Shown: positions 1 through 6,232 of the stretch, one piece after another
How positions within the stretch are numbered: the stretch's first letter is position 1
How the letters are laid out: each line of letters begins with the position of its first letter
Origin: JBAYFX01 sp041666965
Lineage (GTDB): Bacteria > Patescibacteriota > Microgenomatia > UBA12405
Reading direction: 5' to 3'
Assembly (NCBI GenBank): GCA_041666965.1
Contig: JBAYFX010000017.1
Span: forward strand, 1-15,882
Length of the DNA: 15,882 nt
Program-made: the position numbers and the translations under genes
The notes under the pieces: model-generated
Seen by the model: only the letters and a program-made list of their open reading frames with translations
Databases searched by the model: none
Told to the model about the DNA's origin: nothing

Positions 1-10
1 ATTAAAGTCA

Positions 11-39
11 TTGTGACTGAAGGCTAATTTTGATATAGT
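11..39 (+). promoter_or_regulatory. Promoter of tRNA-Asp
   Basis: TTGTGA at 11-16 and TATAGT at 34-39 are separated by 17 bases, a normal sigma-70-type spacing. The expected transcription start is near 45-46, three or four bases before the mature tRNA 5' end. Seen directly in the sequence; function is inferred from spacing and position. Confidence 0.6.
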
Positions 40-48
40 AGCCCCAGT

Positions 49-122
49 GGGCCCATGGTGCAGCGGTCTAGCACATCCGCCTGTCACGCGGAAGATCGTG
101 GGTTCGAATCCCATTGGGCCCG
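49..122 (+). tRNA. tRNA-Asp (anticodon GUC)
   Basis: The seven-base acceptor strand GGGCCCA (49-55) pairs with TGGGCCC (115-121) and is followed by discriminator G122. The anticodon arm TCCGC-CTGTCAC-GCGGA gives anticodon GTC, hence Asp. A normal GTTCGAATC T-loop region is present. CCA is not encoded (the next bases are CAA), so it must be added after transcription. G34 of this GUN anticodon is a possible target for queuosine, and a queH gene lies in the same window at 9265. Confidence 0.97.
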
Positions 123-205
123 CAACGCAATAAATTGCTTTGGCAATTTAAACGTTGCTGGAACGTAAGTTTTTCGAAGAAAACTGTACGTTGCCGCCTT
201 TTTCC
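122..205 (+). terminator. Two-hairpin 3' trailer and probable terminator of tRNA-Asp
   Basis: Two hairpins follow the tRNA directly. The first pairs gcaacg (122-127) with cgttgc (153-158) and aaattgc (132-138) with gcaattt (143-149) around a TTTG loop. The second pairs aacgta/agtttt (162-173) with aaaactgtacgtt (180-192) with a one-base bulge. A T5 run follows at 199-203. The second copy of cgttgc (189-194) could also pair with 122-127, so the two folds may compete. The role as terminator or processing signal is inferred. Confidence 0.5.
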
Positions 206-221
206 CTAAGAAAAATCACAG

Positions 222-227
222 TATACT
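222..227 (+). promoter_or_regulatory. -10 box of the GIY-YIG gene
   Basis: TATACT ends five bases before the GTG start at 233, which places the expected transcription start at or next to the start codon. No clear -35 is visible (a T-rich stretch lies at the correct distance) and there is no Shine-Dalgarno sequence. Fits the leaderless pattern seen elsewhere in this window. Confidence 0.5.
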
Positions 228-232
228 AGATT

Positions 233-496
233 GTGTTTTATTACACATATGTTTTGGAGAGTTTGAAGGATAAAAGTATTTATGTGGGGTATACGCTAGA
301 TTTAAAGAAGCGAGTTACTAGCCATAATTTAGGGAAAAACTTATCTACAAAGCCCCATATCCCCTATCGGTTAATTCATTTTGAAGGGTTTTTAAATCGG
401 GTAGACGCAAAAAGAAGAGAGGTTTATTTAAAATCTGGTTGGGGAAGGAAAAATTTGCTCTCTATGTTAAGTCGTTACTTTAAAATTAAGCCCTGA
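233..496 (+). CDS. Small GIY-YIG domain endonuclease-like protein
   Basis: This 87-residue protein is a stand-alone GIY-YIG domain of the short type often annotated as UvrC-like or excinuclease subunit C domain protein. The family signature is near the N-terminus: YTYVLES (4-10) and IYVGYT (16-21) correspond to the GIY and YIG strands. A basic segment DLKKRVTSH follows, with a conserved late Glu in the RREVYLKSGWGR region. The length is normal for this group. The GTG start is supported by the -10 box five bases upstream and by family members that begin with the same short hydrophobic strand. It is a single gene between tRNA-Asp and the phosphotransferase. The family cleaves DNA, but the cellular role of these short proteins is not established. 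Confidence 0.88.
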   Translation: MFYYTYVLESLKDKSIYVGYTLDLKKRVTSHNLGKNLSTKPHIPYRLIHFEGFLNRVDAKRREVYLKSGWGRKNLLSMLSRYFKIKP

Positions 497-520
497 TTAT
501 TTGGAGAATTGATTTTGGCG

Positions 521-526
521 TATAAT
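521..526 (+). promoter_or_regulatory. -10 box of the phosphotransferase gene
   Basis: A perfect TATAAT lies 12 bases before the ATG at 539, giving a predicted 5' UTR of about six bases. It also argues against the upstream TTG start at 509, which would put the promoter inside the coding sequence. The -35 is weak. Confidence 0.5.
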
Positions 527-538
527 CGGGTAATAAAT

Positions 539-1544
539 ATGGAATATTCAAAACGGCTAGGAGAGATAACAGACGAACAACTTCAAAAAGCTTTAGATAA
601 ATTTGATTTAGGTAAACTGGTCAAAGCGGAGCCAATTACTTTTGGTAATTTTGGCCAAAATCTTTTCCTAACCAGTAATAAAGGCGAATTTGTATTAAGG
701 GGAAGACCTCATTACCCTTGGCAGTTTCCCAGTGAACAATTTATAGCGAATTTGTTTCATGATAAAACCCAAGTACCTGTACCATGGCCTTACTTAGTGG
801 ATGAGAAAACGGAAATATTTGGTTGGAGCTATTGTATTATGCCTAGACTCAATGGTTTACAGCTAAAAGACAAAGCGATTTATGGGAGTTTGTTAGATAA
901 AGATAAATTAGAAGTAGCACAAGCTTTGGGAGAAAATTTAGCAAAGATGCAAAAGCTAACTTGGGATTTTAGCGGAAAATACGATTTAGAAACAAGAACA
1001 ATACAGCCTTTAGAAAAACCGTGGGACGAGTGGGTAATCGATTTTATAAACGACTTAGTGGCCAAAAGCGTGACTTACAGCGATAAAACTTCCAAAGAAG
1101 ATGTGGTGTGGATAAACCGGATAATTGAGTCTGGAAGAGAAGCACTGCAGATACCTTTCACTCCGACTTTTGTGATGCATGATTATCAGATTAGTAATAT
1201 GGTGGTTGATAAGGTGGATGGTAAATGGCTGGTTACCGGCTTGTTTGATTTGATGGAGAATTATTTTGGCGATGGAGAATCGGATTTAAGCCGTGTGTTT
1301 GCCGCTTACGCCGAAGAAAAAGAAGAACTGGCATATGTATTTTTAAACTCTTATTTATCAAAAACAAAGGTTAGGACGGGGTTTGAAAAACGATGGTCAA
1401 TCTATAATGATTTTAGATAGAATTGTCGTTTGGGAATGGGCTCAAAGAAATAAGATATGTTGGTGGAATCGAGAATATACTTTTAGACAATGGATTGAGG
1501 GTTGGACCAAAATTGATTTAAAAAAGTTAGATTTGAATTTATAA
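539..1544 (+). pseudogene. APH/choline-kinase-like phosphotransferase, frameshifted near the C-terminus
   Basis: The first frame encodes an aminoglycoside-phosphotransferase-fold protein from ATG 539. The Brenner-type catalytic loop is VMHDYQISN (residues 212-220, Asp215 and Asn220), and the metal-binding DFG-like Asp is in GLFDLMEN (Asp237). The frame stops at 1420, after RWSIYNDFR. From ATG 1407 the +1 frame encodes 45 residues starting MILDRIVVWEWAQRN and rich in Trp/Arg, which is the usual C-terminal helix region of this family; it stops at 1544. Skipping one base at about 1406 joins the two parts into a protein of about 334 residues, a normal family length. It is either a recent pseudogene, a truncated but active enzyme (all catalytic residues precede the shift), or a base-calling or assembly error. 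Its substrate cannot be told from sequence. Confidence 0.75.
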
Positions 1545-1651
1545 AACAAGTTTCAACTTTTTGCCAAACGGCCCGCAGACATTTTTTTTGACTCCATTTT
1601 CAATAAAATTTTTGTTAATACATTGAATTGATACAATTATTCCAATTGAAT

Positions 1652-2290
1652 ATGGACACAAAAATTCCATTTTATTCCAACACGCCAGACAACACTCACT
1701 GTTTTCAGGCAGCAATAAAAATGATTGCCAAATACTATTGGCCGAATGAAGAATATTCATGGGAAGAGTTGGAAGTTGTAACAAATAAGGTTAAAGACCT
1801 TTGGACATGGCCAATGGCAGGCGTTCTTTGGTTACAAAGTAAAGGATTAACTGTCCTTGATATAGAAATATTTGATTACCAGGAGTTTGTAGATAAAAAA
1901 GAGCACTATCTTTTATCTTACTTTGGCCAAGATGTTGGAAAAGAACAAATAACACATAGTGATATTGACAAAGAGTTAGCTTATTCGAAGGAATTTTGTG
2001 AAAAAATTAATATTCAAAAAAGGATTCCAGATATAAACGACATAAGAAATTTACTAGATGAGGGGTATTTACTTGTTTGTTGTTTAAATTCGCAGGCTTT
2101 AAATAACAGGGACGGTTATATTGGTCATTTTGTAGTAGTAAAAGGATACGAAATTGAAGGTTTGATTATAAACGACCCCGGTTTGCCGGCGTTTGAGAAT
2201 CGCATTGTTAGCCAGTCGCAATTCGAAAAAGCATGGGCTTATCCAAACGAGAAAGCAAAAAACATACTTGCTTTTAAATTAGACAATTAG
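1652..2290 (+). CDS. C39-like papain-fold cysteine peptidase
   Basis: This 212-residue protein resembles the peptidase C39-like family. The candidate catalytic Cys17 is in DNTHCFQAA, the His is in GYIGHFVVVKGY (His159), and the third residue is Asp175 in INDPG. These are in the order and spacing of C39-like domains (Cys early, GHFVVV, then N/DP). There is no signal peptide or membrane segment, so it is predicted to be cytosolic and is not fused to an ABC transporter as true bacteriocin-processing C39 proteins are. ATG 1652 is preferred over the upstream TTG at 1628 because homology begins soon after it; a weak -10-like TCCAAT ends five bases before it (1641-1646). The substrate is unknown. 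A double-glycine peptidase role is possible but not supported by context. Confidence 0.75.
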   Translation: MDTKIPFYSNTPDNTHCFQAAIKMIAKYYWPNEEYSWEELEVVTNKVKDLWTWPMAGVLWLQSKGLTVLDIEIFDYQEFVDKKEHYLLSYFGQDVGKEQITHSDIDKELAYSKEFCEKINIQKRIPDINDIRNLLDEGYLLVCCLNSQALNNRDGYIGHFVVVKGYEIEGLIINDPGLPAFENRIVSQSQFEKAWAYPNEKAKNILAFKLDN

Positions 2291-2349
2291 AAAAATTAGT
2301 TCTACCGTCATATCAGCCTATTCGCACTGGTTTTTTATGAAAAGTATCG

Positions 2350-2355
2350 GATAAT
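2350..2355 (+). promoter_or_regulatory. -10-like box of the UDG-like gene
   Basis: GATAAT ends five bases before ATG 2361. A CTGGTT at 2327-2332 lies 17 bases upstream as a possible -35. There is no Shine-Dalgarno sequence. Fits the leaderless spacing of its neighbours. Confidence 0.4.
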
Positions 2356-2360
2356 TAGGT

Positions 2361-2891
2361 ATGATAGAGACGCATCCTTTTGGTAGTTTTATTCCCCAAA
2401 ATGCTAAGTATTTAATTTTAGGAAGTTTTACTACCAAAGAGGCCTATAATGGCCAACAGGAAAAGTATGTGTGGTTTTATTCTAATGGTGGCCGGAATAA
2501 TTTCTGGCCCATTTTGGAAGTAATTTATGGGGTAAATTTAAAAACTAGGGTTGAGATGCAAGACTTCCTAACATCTCTTAAGGTGGCTTTGGCCGATATA
2601 ATTTATCAATGTGAACGTAAGAAGAGTAGTAATCTTGATGTCAGCTTAACAAATATTGTATATGCCATTGATGATGTAACTGGAATTATTACGAATAATC
2701 CGATTGAGAAGATATTCTTTACCAGTCGGTTTGTTGAAAATCGGTTCCGGCGAATTTTTAAGGAAGTAATTAAAAAACATTCGGAGATTGAACTAATAAC
2801 TTAACCTAGTCCATCACCTAGGTATGTGTTGATGACCAAGGATCAAAAAATTAACAGGTATTTGGAATTGTTGCCAAAGTTGAAGTCATAA
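2361..2891 (+). pseudogene. Uracil-DNA-glycosylase-superfamily (MUG-like) gene interrupted by an in-frame TAA
   Basis: The first 147 codons encode a uracil/mismatch DNA glycosylase-like domain: HPFGSFIP then LILGSFTT (residues 18-25, the GS strand) and the GRNNFWPIL segment (44-52) expected in MUG-like proteins. After ELIT the frame hits TAA at 2802-2804, but it then continues in the same frame as PSPSPRYVLMTKDQ and onward to a second TAA at 2889-2891. The superfamily's conserved C-terminal motif here would be LPSPSPR, so the stop sits exactly where Leu is expected: one base change, TTA to TAA. The restored protein would be 176 residues, a normal length. The truncated form lacks the DNA-contacting motif and is probably inactive. 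Readthrough, pseudogene or a sequence error are the options. Confidence 0.8.
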
Positions 2892-2925
2892 ATTAAGTTC
2901 TAAATTCGTACCCATGACTCGCAAT

Positions 2926-2948
2926 AAATTGGTCAGAGGACGGATTTA
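2926..2948. repeat. Copy of the ATCCGYC/GRCGGAT palindrome family, imperfect
   Basis: GTCAGAGGACGGATT at 2932-2946 is identical over 15 bases to the perfect hairpin copy at 9120-9134. The left arm (AAATTGGTC) has diverged from the expected AAATCCGTC, leaving a T:G pair and a mismatch. It lies just upstream of the ridA -10 box. Confidence 0.5.
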
Positions 2949-2954
2949 GTGATA

Positions 2955-2960
2955 TATAAT
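2955..2960 (+). promoter_or_regulatory. -10 box of ridA
   Basis: A perfect TATAAT ends six bases before ATG 2967. TTGGTC at 2929-2934 is 20 bases upstream, a long spacer for a -35. The box excludes the upstream GTG at 2949, which would lie within the promoter, and suggests a leaderless mRNA. Confidence 0.55.
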
Positions 2961-2966
2961 TTACTA

Positions 2967-3341
2967 ATGCAAACAAAAGTAGAGACGGTGAATGCTCCAA
3001 AAGCAACTGGTCCTTTTTCTCAAGCCATAGTGGCTGGAAACATGGTGTTTTTGGGAGGACAAATATATTTAACACCTCAAGGAGTGTTGCTTGAGGGAAC
3101 GATTGAAGAAAAAACACATCAGGTAATGAAGAATTTAAAGGGAATTTTAGAAGAAGCAGGTTTAAATTTTTCTAACGTGGTTAAAACAACAATCTATGTT
3201 ACTGACATGTCTGTTTATGGAAAAATTAATGAGGTTTATGGTTCTTGTATGAGTGATCCGTATCCTGCCCGGGAAACAGTTTGTGTGAAAGAGTTGCCAC
3301 TAGGCGCTGAGGTTGAGATTAGTATGGTGGCAATGAAATAA
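2967..3341 (+). CDS. ridA: RidA-family reactive enamine/imine deaminase
   Basis: This 124-residue cytosolic protein matches RidA closely. It has GPFSQA (15-20), VFLGGQI (27-33), the THQVMKNLKGILEEAGL helix, the VVKTTIYVTDM strand, and the YPARETVCV motif containing the substrate-binding Arg102, followed by GAEVEISMVA. Archetypal RidA hydrolyses 2-aminoacrylate and related enamines released by PLP enzymes and forms a trimer; those facts come from the family. The length is typical. The ATG start gives the usual short N-terminus before the first strand and is set by the TATAAT box six bases upstream. It is a single gene with no pathway context in its neighbours. Confidence 0.92.
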   Translation: MQTKVETVNAPKATGPFSQAIVAGNMVFLGGQIYLTPQGVLLEGTIEEKTHQVMKNLKGILEEAGLNFSNVVKTTIYVTDMSVYGKINEVYGSCMSDPYPARETVCVKELPLGAEVEISMVAMK

Positions 3342-3425
3342 GTCCAAACTCACAAACGTATTTAGAAGAGGGTAAGCTTGACTTATTAAGTGCGGCTAAA
3401 CAACATTTGCCATTCCAATTTCAGA

Positions 3426-4031
3426 ATGAAAGTAACTCATTTATTTATCAAGAAGCAAACAGATTCAGAGATGAATTTAGTTGAATCGTTAACTGTAGTG
3501 GATTTACAAATTGTTGGTCAAAAAGTATCTCAGCCGTTGCGTTCTGTCTTAATAACTTCTAAATCACTTTTGGACTATTGGAAAATTAAACCAGGGGTAT
3601 TTAGAGAAAATGTGGTTATTGATGATATTGATATTTCTGAATTACAGTCAGGTGACGAAATTAAAATTGGAGAAGTGCGGATTCGAATTACATTTAATTG
3701 TGAACCTTGCGGAAAAGTAGCGCATATTGCGAGTGCCGGTAAACTGAAGAAAAAGCGTGGGGTCTTGGGTGTTTTTCTAAATGATGGTAATTTTTGTATA
3801 GGTGATAAATTGAGTTGGGTACAAAAAAATAAACATGAACAAATCCCTGATGAGCACTTTGACCGTATTAAATGGTATTTAAAAGAAAAAGTAACGGGTC
3901 ATATTTTGGCCAAAGATTTGTTGTGGAATTGTGGCGTAGCGCCAGGAATGATCAGAGCCTTACCACGTATACTGGATAAACATGAAATTAGGGGAAAAGA
4001 TAAAGTGAAGTACCAGAAAGATATTGCTTAG
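3426..4031 (+). CDS. MOSC-domain protein with an unassigned C-terminal helical domain
   Basis: The 201-residue protein has a MOSC domain in residues 1 to about 130: N-terminal MKVTHLFIKK, the FRENVVIDD strand (59-67), SGDEIKIGEVRIRITF, the conserved Cys region NCEPCGKV (91-98), and RGVLGVFL (111-118). MOSC domains occur in molybdenum cofactor sulfurases and YiiM/YuaD-like proteins and are thought to carry sulfur or bind Moco. No molybdoenzyme is nearby. Residues 140-201 form a separate basic helical part, including GVAPGMIRALPRIL, which faintly recalls the DNA-binding winged helix of MGMT/ATL proteins but lacks the PCHR cysteine; this is only a suggestion. ATG 3426 fits the family start; a -10-like TCCAAT ends six bases upstream. 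A GTG at 3390 is an alternative start. Confidence 0.82.
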   Translation: MKVTHLFIKKQTDSEMNLVESLTVVDLQIVGQKVSQPLRSVLITSKSLLDYWKIKPGVFRENVVIDDIDISELQSGDEIKIGEVRIRITFNCEPCGKVAHIASAGKLKKKRGVLGVFLNDGNFCIGDKLSWVQKNKHEQIPDEHFDRIKWYLKEKVTGHILAKDLLWNCGVAPGMIRALPRILDKHEIRGKDKVKYQKDIA

Positions 4032-4090
4032 TAGACAGTGGTAGCGTGAGTTTCGACGATAATTGTTACTGATATATTCAATCACGTTAT

Positions 4091-4110
4091 AAATCCGTTT
4101 TGACGGATTT
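4091..4110 (+). terminator. Hairpin terminator after the MOSC gene; member of the palindrome family
   Basis: AAATCCGT (4091-4098) and ACGGATTT (4103-4110) form a perfect 8-bp stem around TTTG, followed by the T-rich ATTTATT. It can act as a weak intrinsic terminator for the MOSC gene that ends at 4031. The stem resembles the AATCCGTC/GACGGATT palindromes at 9115-9134 and elsewhere. Confidence 0.55.
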
Positions 4111-4119
4111 ATTTATTGG

Positions 4120-4125
4120 TAAAAT
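4120..4125 (+). promoter_or_regulatory. -10 box of the nucleotidyltransferase gene
   Basis: TAAAAT ends five bases before ATG 4131. TTGACG at 4100-4105 lies within the terminator stem but is only 14 bases upstream, short for a -35. Position suggests a leaderless mRNA and rejects the TTG at 4116. Confidence 0.45.
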
Positions 4126-4130
4126 TGGAT

Positions 4131-4850
4131 ATGAGTGAAATTAATTTACCCGACTATCTGGATTTTATTATTAAGAAAATTTGGCATGAATCGAATCCGG
4201 TTTCGATTTTTCTTTATGGTTCAATGTCAAGAGATGATTTTGTAGCGGACAGTGATTATGAAATTGGAATTGTATACAAAAAAGATAACCGGTGGACAAG
4301 ACAACAACTAAAAGATTTGCATGATTTAAAAAATGTAAAACTATATCCTTTTATGGAGGAAGAATTGAACTTGGGAATAATTGATACACCATTCCCTAAA
4401 GCGATTTATTTGCATTCACTATTGGAAAGCAAAACAATTTTAGGAAAAGATATTAAAGAAATTGTCAAAGTCGGAAATATTCAAACAACCGATTTGTATG
4501 AATCCGTGGGTTTTTGTTTGGGGAGAGCTTATTCGGCGGTAGTGTCGTCACGTCAGGAGGACTGGGAGGCAACTCGAGATGGATTTACAAAAGCAGTTTT
4601 CTATGGGTTACAAGTGTTATTGTTGTTGAAAACTGAAAAGTTATATTTTTCATATAACAAAATAATTGAATTAACTCAGGTATTGGTTGATGATGAATAC
4701 AAAGAGGTAATTAATCATGCGGTAGATGTAAGGAAGAGCAAAGTGCAGATTAAAATACCTTTACTTTTTAAGGCAGTGAGTTTTTTAAATAGGCAGGTAT
4801 TGGCGTCCATAAAAGAGCAAGCAGATAAGTCCGTTATTACGAATTATTAA
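4131..4850 (+). CDS. Pol-beta-superfamily nucleotidyltransferase with C-terminal helical domain
   Basis: The 239-residue protein begins with a nucleotidyltransferase (NTP_transf_2) fold: helix 5-20, strand VSIFLYGS (24-31) containing the GS motif, then FVADSDYEIGIVY, where Asp42 and Glu44 are the paired metal ligands. The superfamily pattern is [DE]x[DE], so Asp-x-Glu is permitted though Asp-x-Asp is commoner. The C-terminal half (about 120-235) is predicted helical and resembles the HEPN/kanamycin-nucleotidyltransferase-like bundle that often accompanies this domain. The protein transfers a nucleotide to an unknown small molecule, RNA or protein. With no separate HEPN partner next to it, a MNT/HEPN toxin-antitoxin pair is not supported. 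Confidence 0.8.
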   Translation: MSEINLPDYLDFIIKKIWHESNPVSIFLYGSMSRDDFVADSDYEIGIVYKKDNRWTRQQLKDLHDLKNVKLYPFMEEELNLGIIDTPFPKAIYLHSLLESKTILGKDIKEIVKVGNIQTTDLYESVGFCLGRAYSAVVSSRQEDWEATRDGFTKAVFYGLQVLLLLKTEKLYFSYNKIIELTQVLVDDEYKEVINHAVDVRKSKVQIKIPLLFKAVSFLNRQVLASIKEQADKSVITNY

Positions 4851-4867
4851 GGATGGTTTGTTGATGG

Positions 4868-4873
4868 TATAGT
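4868..4873 (+). promoter_or_regulatory. -10 box of the DUF1003 gene
   Basis: TATAGT ends five bases before ATG 4879. No convincing -35. The GGGG between box and start is too close to the ATG to act as a Shine-Dalgarno sequence. Leaderless pattern. Confidence 0.45.
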
Positions 4874-4878
4874 GGGGT

Positions 4879-5295
4879 ATGGAAAATGAAATAAAGACGT
4901 GGCACCAGAGGCATCAGGAAACATTGAGCGCCGGGCAAAAGATTGCCGACCAGGTAGCGGCCACCATGGGCAGCTGGAAGTTTATTATTGGCCAATCAGT
5001 GCTGATTGTTATCTGGATAACTCTAAACATAACCGCTTATATAAATCACTGGGATCCGTACCCGTTTATTTTACTTAATTTGCTTTTTTCAACCCAAGCC
5101 GCCTATGCGGCACCGATTATTATGATGAGCCAAAATCGGCAAAGCGAGCGGGACCGGGAACAGGCACAAAATGATTATGACACTAACATTAAGGCCAAAA
5201 AGGAGATTGAGGATTTGCAAAAAATGCTATCCCGAATTGAAATTGAAAAGTTGGATAAGATAGTGAAATTATTGGAGAGCAATAAGACGAAGTAG
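4879..5295 (+). CDS. DUF1003-family inner-membrane protein
   Basis: This 138-residue protein has the DUF1003 layout. A polar N-terminus (GQKIADQVAATMGSW) leads to a first membrane helix at about 34-54. The family hallmark WDPYPFILLNLLFSTQAAYAAPIIMMSQNRQ comes next and forms the second membrane helix at about 61-83. A charged RQSERDREQAQNDYD segment and a coiled coil at about 98-137 end the protein. Family length is usually 130-180. The function of the family is not known to me. Both termini are predicted on the cytoplasmic side. It is a single gene with a weak hairpin behind it. Confidence 0.9.
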   Translation: MENEIKTWHQRHQETLSAGQKIADQVAATMGSWKFIIGQSVLIVIWITLNITAYINHWDPYPFILLNLLFSTQAAYAAPIIMMSQNRQSERDREQAQNDYDTNIKAKKEIEDLQKMLSRIEIEKLDKIVKLLESNKTK

Positions 5296-5296
5296 T

Positions 5297-5315
5297 AAGT
5301 AGCAAGTACTTTTTG
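5297..5315 (+). terminator. Weak hairpin after the DUF1003 gene
   Basis: AAGTA (5297-5301) and TACTT (5307-5311) form a 5-bp stem around GCAAG, followed by further Ts. Low stability makes this a tentative terminator. Confidence 0.3.
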
Positions 5316-5356
5316 AGTTTTAACTTAATTATTACCCAGTAGGATTTGAGGTTAGT

Positions 5357-5362
5357 TAAAAT
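5357..5362 (+). promoter_or_regulatory. -10 box of the msrBA operon
   Basis: TAAAAT ends five bases before the msrB ATG at 5368. No Shine-Dalgarno sequence and no strong -35. Same leaderless spacing as the neighbouring genes. Confidence 0.45.
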
Positions 5363-5367
5363 GAGAC

Positions 5368-5733
5368 ATGGTAACCAAGCTAAACGAGTTAACTGAGGAA
5401 GAAAAAAGAGTTATTGAGGCGGGTGGAACTGAGGCGCCATTTAAGGGAGAATATGATGATTTTTGGGAAAAGGGGGTATATGTTTGTCGGCGGTGTGACA
5501 CTCCCCTATTTAGGAGTACCGATAAGTTTGACGCTGAATGTGGTTGGCCTAGTTTTGATGATGAAATTAAAGGGGCGGTAACCAGACTGGTGGACAAGGA
5601 TGGAAGAAGAACGGAAATTAGATGTACCAATTGCGGGGCCCACTTGGGACATGTGTTTGAAGGGGAGAGCTTAACCCCAAAAAATACCCGCCACTGCGTT
5701 AATTCAATTTCACTTAAATTTACCAATGACTGA
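5368..5733 (+). CDS. msrB: Peptide methionine-(R)-S-oxide reductase MsrB
   Basis: The 121-residue enzyme reduces methionine-R-sulfoxide in proteins. All family marks are present: zinc cysteines CRRC (Cys40, Cys43) and CTNC (Cys86, Cys89), the ECGWPSF motif (57-63), GAHLGHVF (90-97), and the catalytic Cys110 in RHCVNSISL. The length is that of a single-domain cytosolic MsrB; there is no signal peptide. The gene overlaps msrA by eight bases in another frame, so the two are co-transcribed and probably translationally coupled, giving repair of both sulfoxide stereoisomers from one transcript. Confidence 0.97.
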   Translation: MVTKLNELTEEEKRVIEAGGTEAPFKGEYDDFWEKGVYVCRRCDTPLFRSTDKFDAECGWPSFDDEIKGAVTRLVDKDGRRTEIRCTNCGAHLGHVFEGESLTPKNTRHCVNSISLKFTND

Positions 5734-6232
5734 AAAAATTGTATTGGGTGGGGGTTGTTTTTGGTGCGTGGAGGCAGTATTTAGCCGGATGGAGGGAGTA
5801 GTAAGAGTGGAAAGTGGGTATGCTGGAGGGGAGACACTAAATCCAACTTATGAGGCGGTATCGGCGGGAACTACCGGGCATGCTGAAGTGGTAGAAGTGG
5901 AGTATGACCCTAGCATTATTAGTCTTAAAAAAATCTTGGAAGTATTTTTTAAAATTCATGATCCGACCAATGAGGAGGGGCAAGGGGCAGACATTGGTCC
6001 TCAATACCGGTCAATTATTTTGTACACCACCGAAGAACAAGAAGAAGTGATTAAAAAATATTTGGAAAAGGAATCAGAAGATTGGGAGGAGCCAATTGTT
6101 ACCCAGGTTAAAAAGTTAGATGTGTTTTATCCGGCAGAAAGTGAGCATAAAAACTACTATGATAATCACCAAGACCAACCTTATTGTCAGATTGTAATTA
6201 AACCTAAACTTGAAAAAATGGGATTAAAGTAA
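5726..6232 (+). CDS. msrA: Peptide methionine-(S)-S-oxide reductase MsrA
   Basis: The 168-residue enzyme reduces methionine-S-sulfoxide. The catalytic motif GCFWC is at 10-14 with Cys11 as the nucleophile. GYAGG (31-35), the TGHAEVVEVEYDP segment, and FFKIHDPT and DIGPQYRS are the conserved family stretches. The C-terminus FYPAESEHKNYYDNH is also typical. The second Cys in the motif, Cys14, could act in recycling. There is no Shine-Dalgarno sequence; the ATG overlaps the msrB stop region, so translation probably depends on reinitiation. The 3' end overlaps convergent pheT by nine bases. Confidence 0.97.
   Translation: MTEKIVLGGGCFWCVEAVFSRMEGVVRVESGYAGGETLNPTYEAVSAGTTGHAEVVEVEYDPSIISLKKILEVFFKIHDPTNEEGQGADIGPQYRSIILYTTEEQEEVIKKYLEKESEDWEEPIVTQVKKLDVFYPAESEHKNYYDNHQDQPYCQIVIKPKLEKMGLK

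Noticed and set aside
509..538. Upstream TTG start for the phosphotransferase, and similar early starts at 1628, 2949, 4116 and 10823
   Set aside because: These starts fall in or before the promoter-like hexamers, lack family homology in the added residues and use rare start codons when a suitable ATG follows.
2802..2804. Recoding of TAA as a sense codon
   Set aside because: TAA ends many intact genes here, including the LysM and MsrA genes, so a genome-wide code change is excluded.
4131..4850. MNT/HEPN toxin-antitoxin system
   Set aside because: The nucleotidyltransferase is a single large protein with its own helical domain, and no separate small HEPN gene is adjacent.
233..5295. Defence island or mobile element in the accessory-looking plus-strand block
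   Set aside because: No transposase, integrase, inverted terminal repeats or known defence pair is present; the genes are unlinked housekeeping-type or small accessory proteins with separate promoters.
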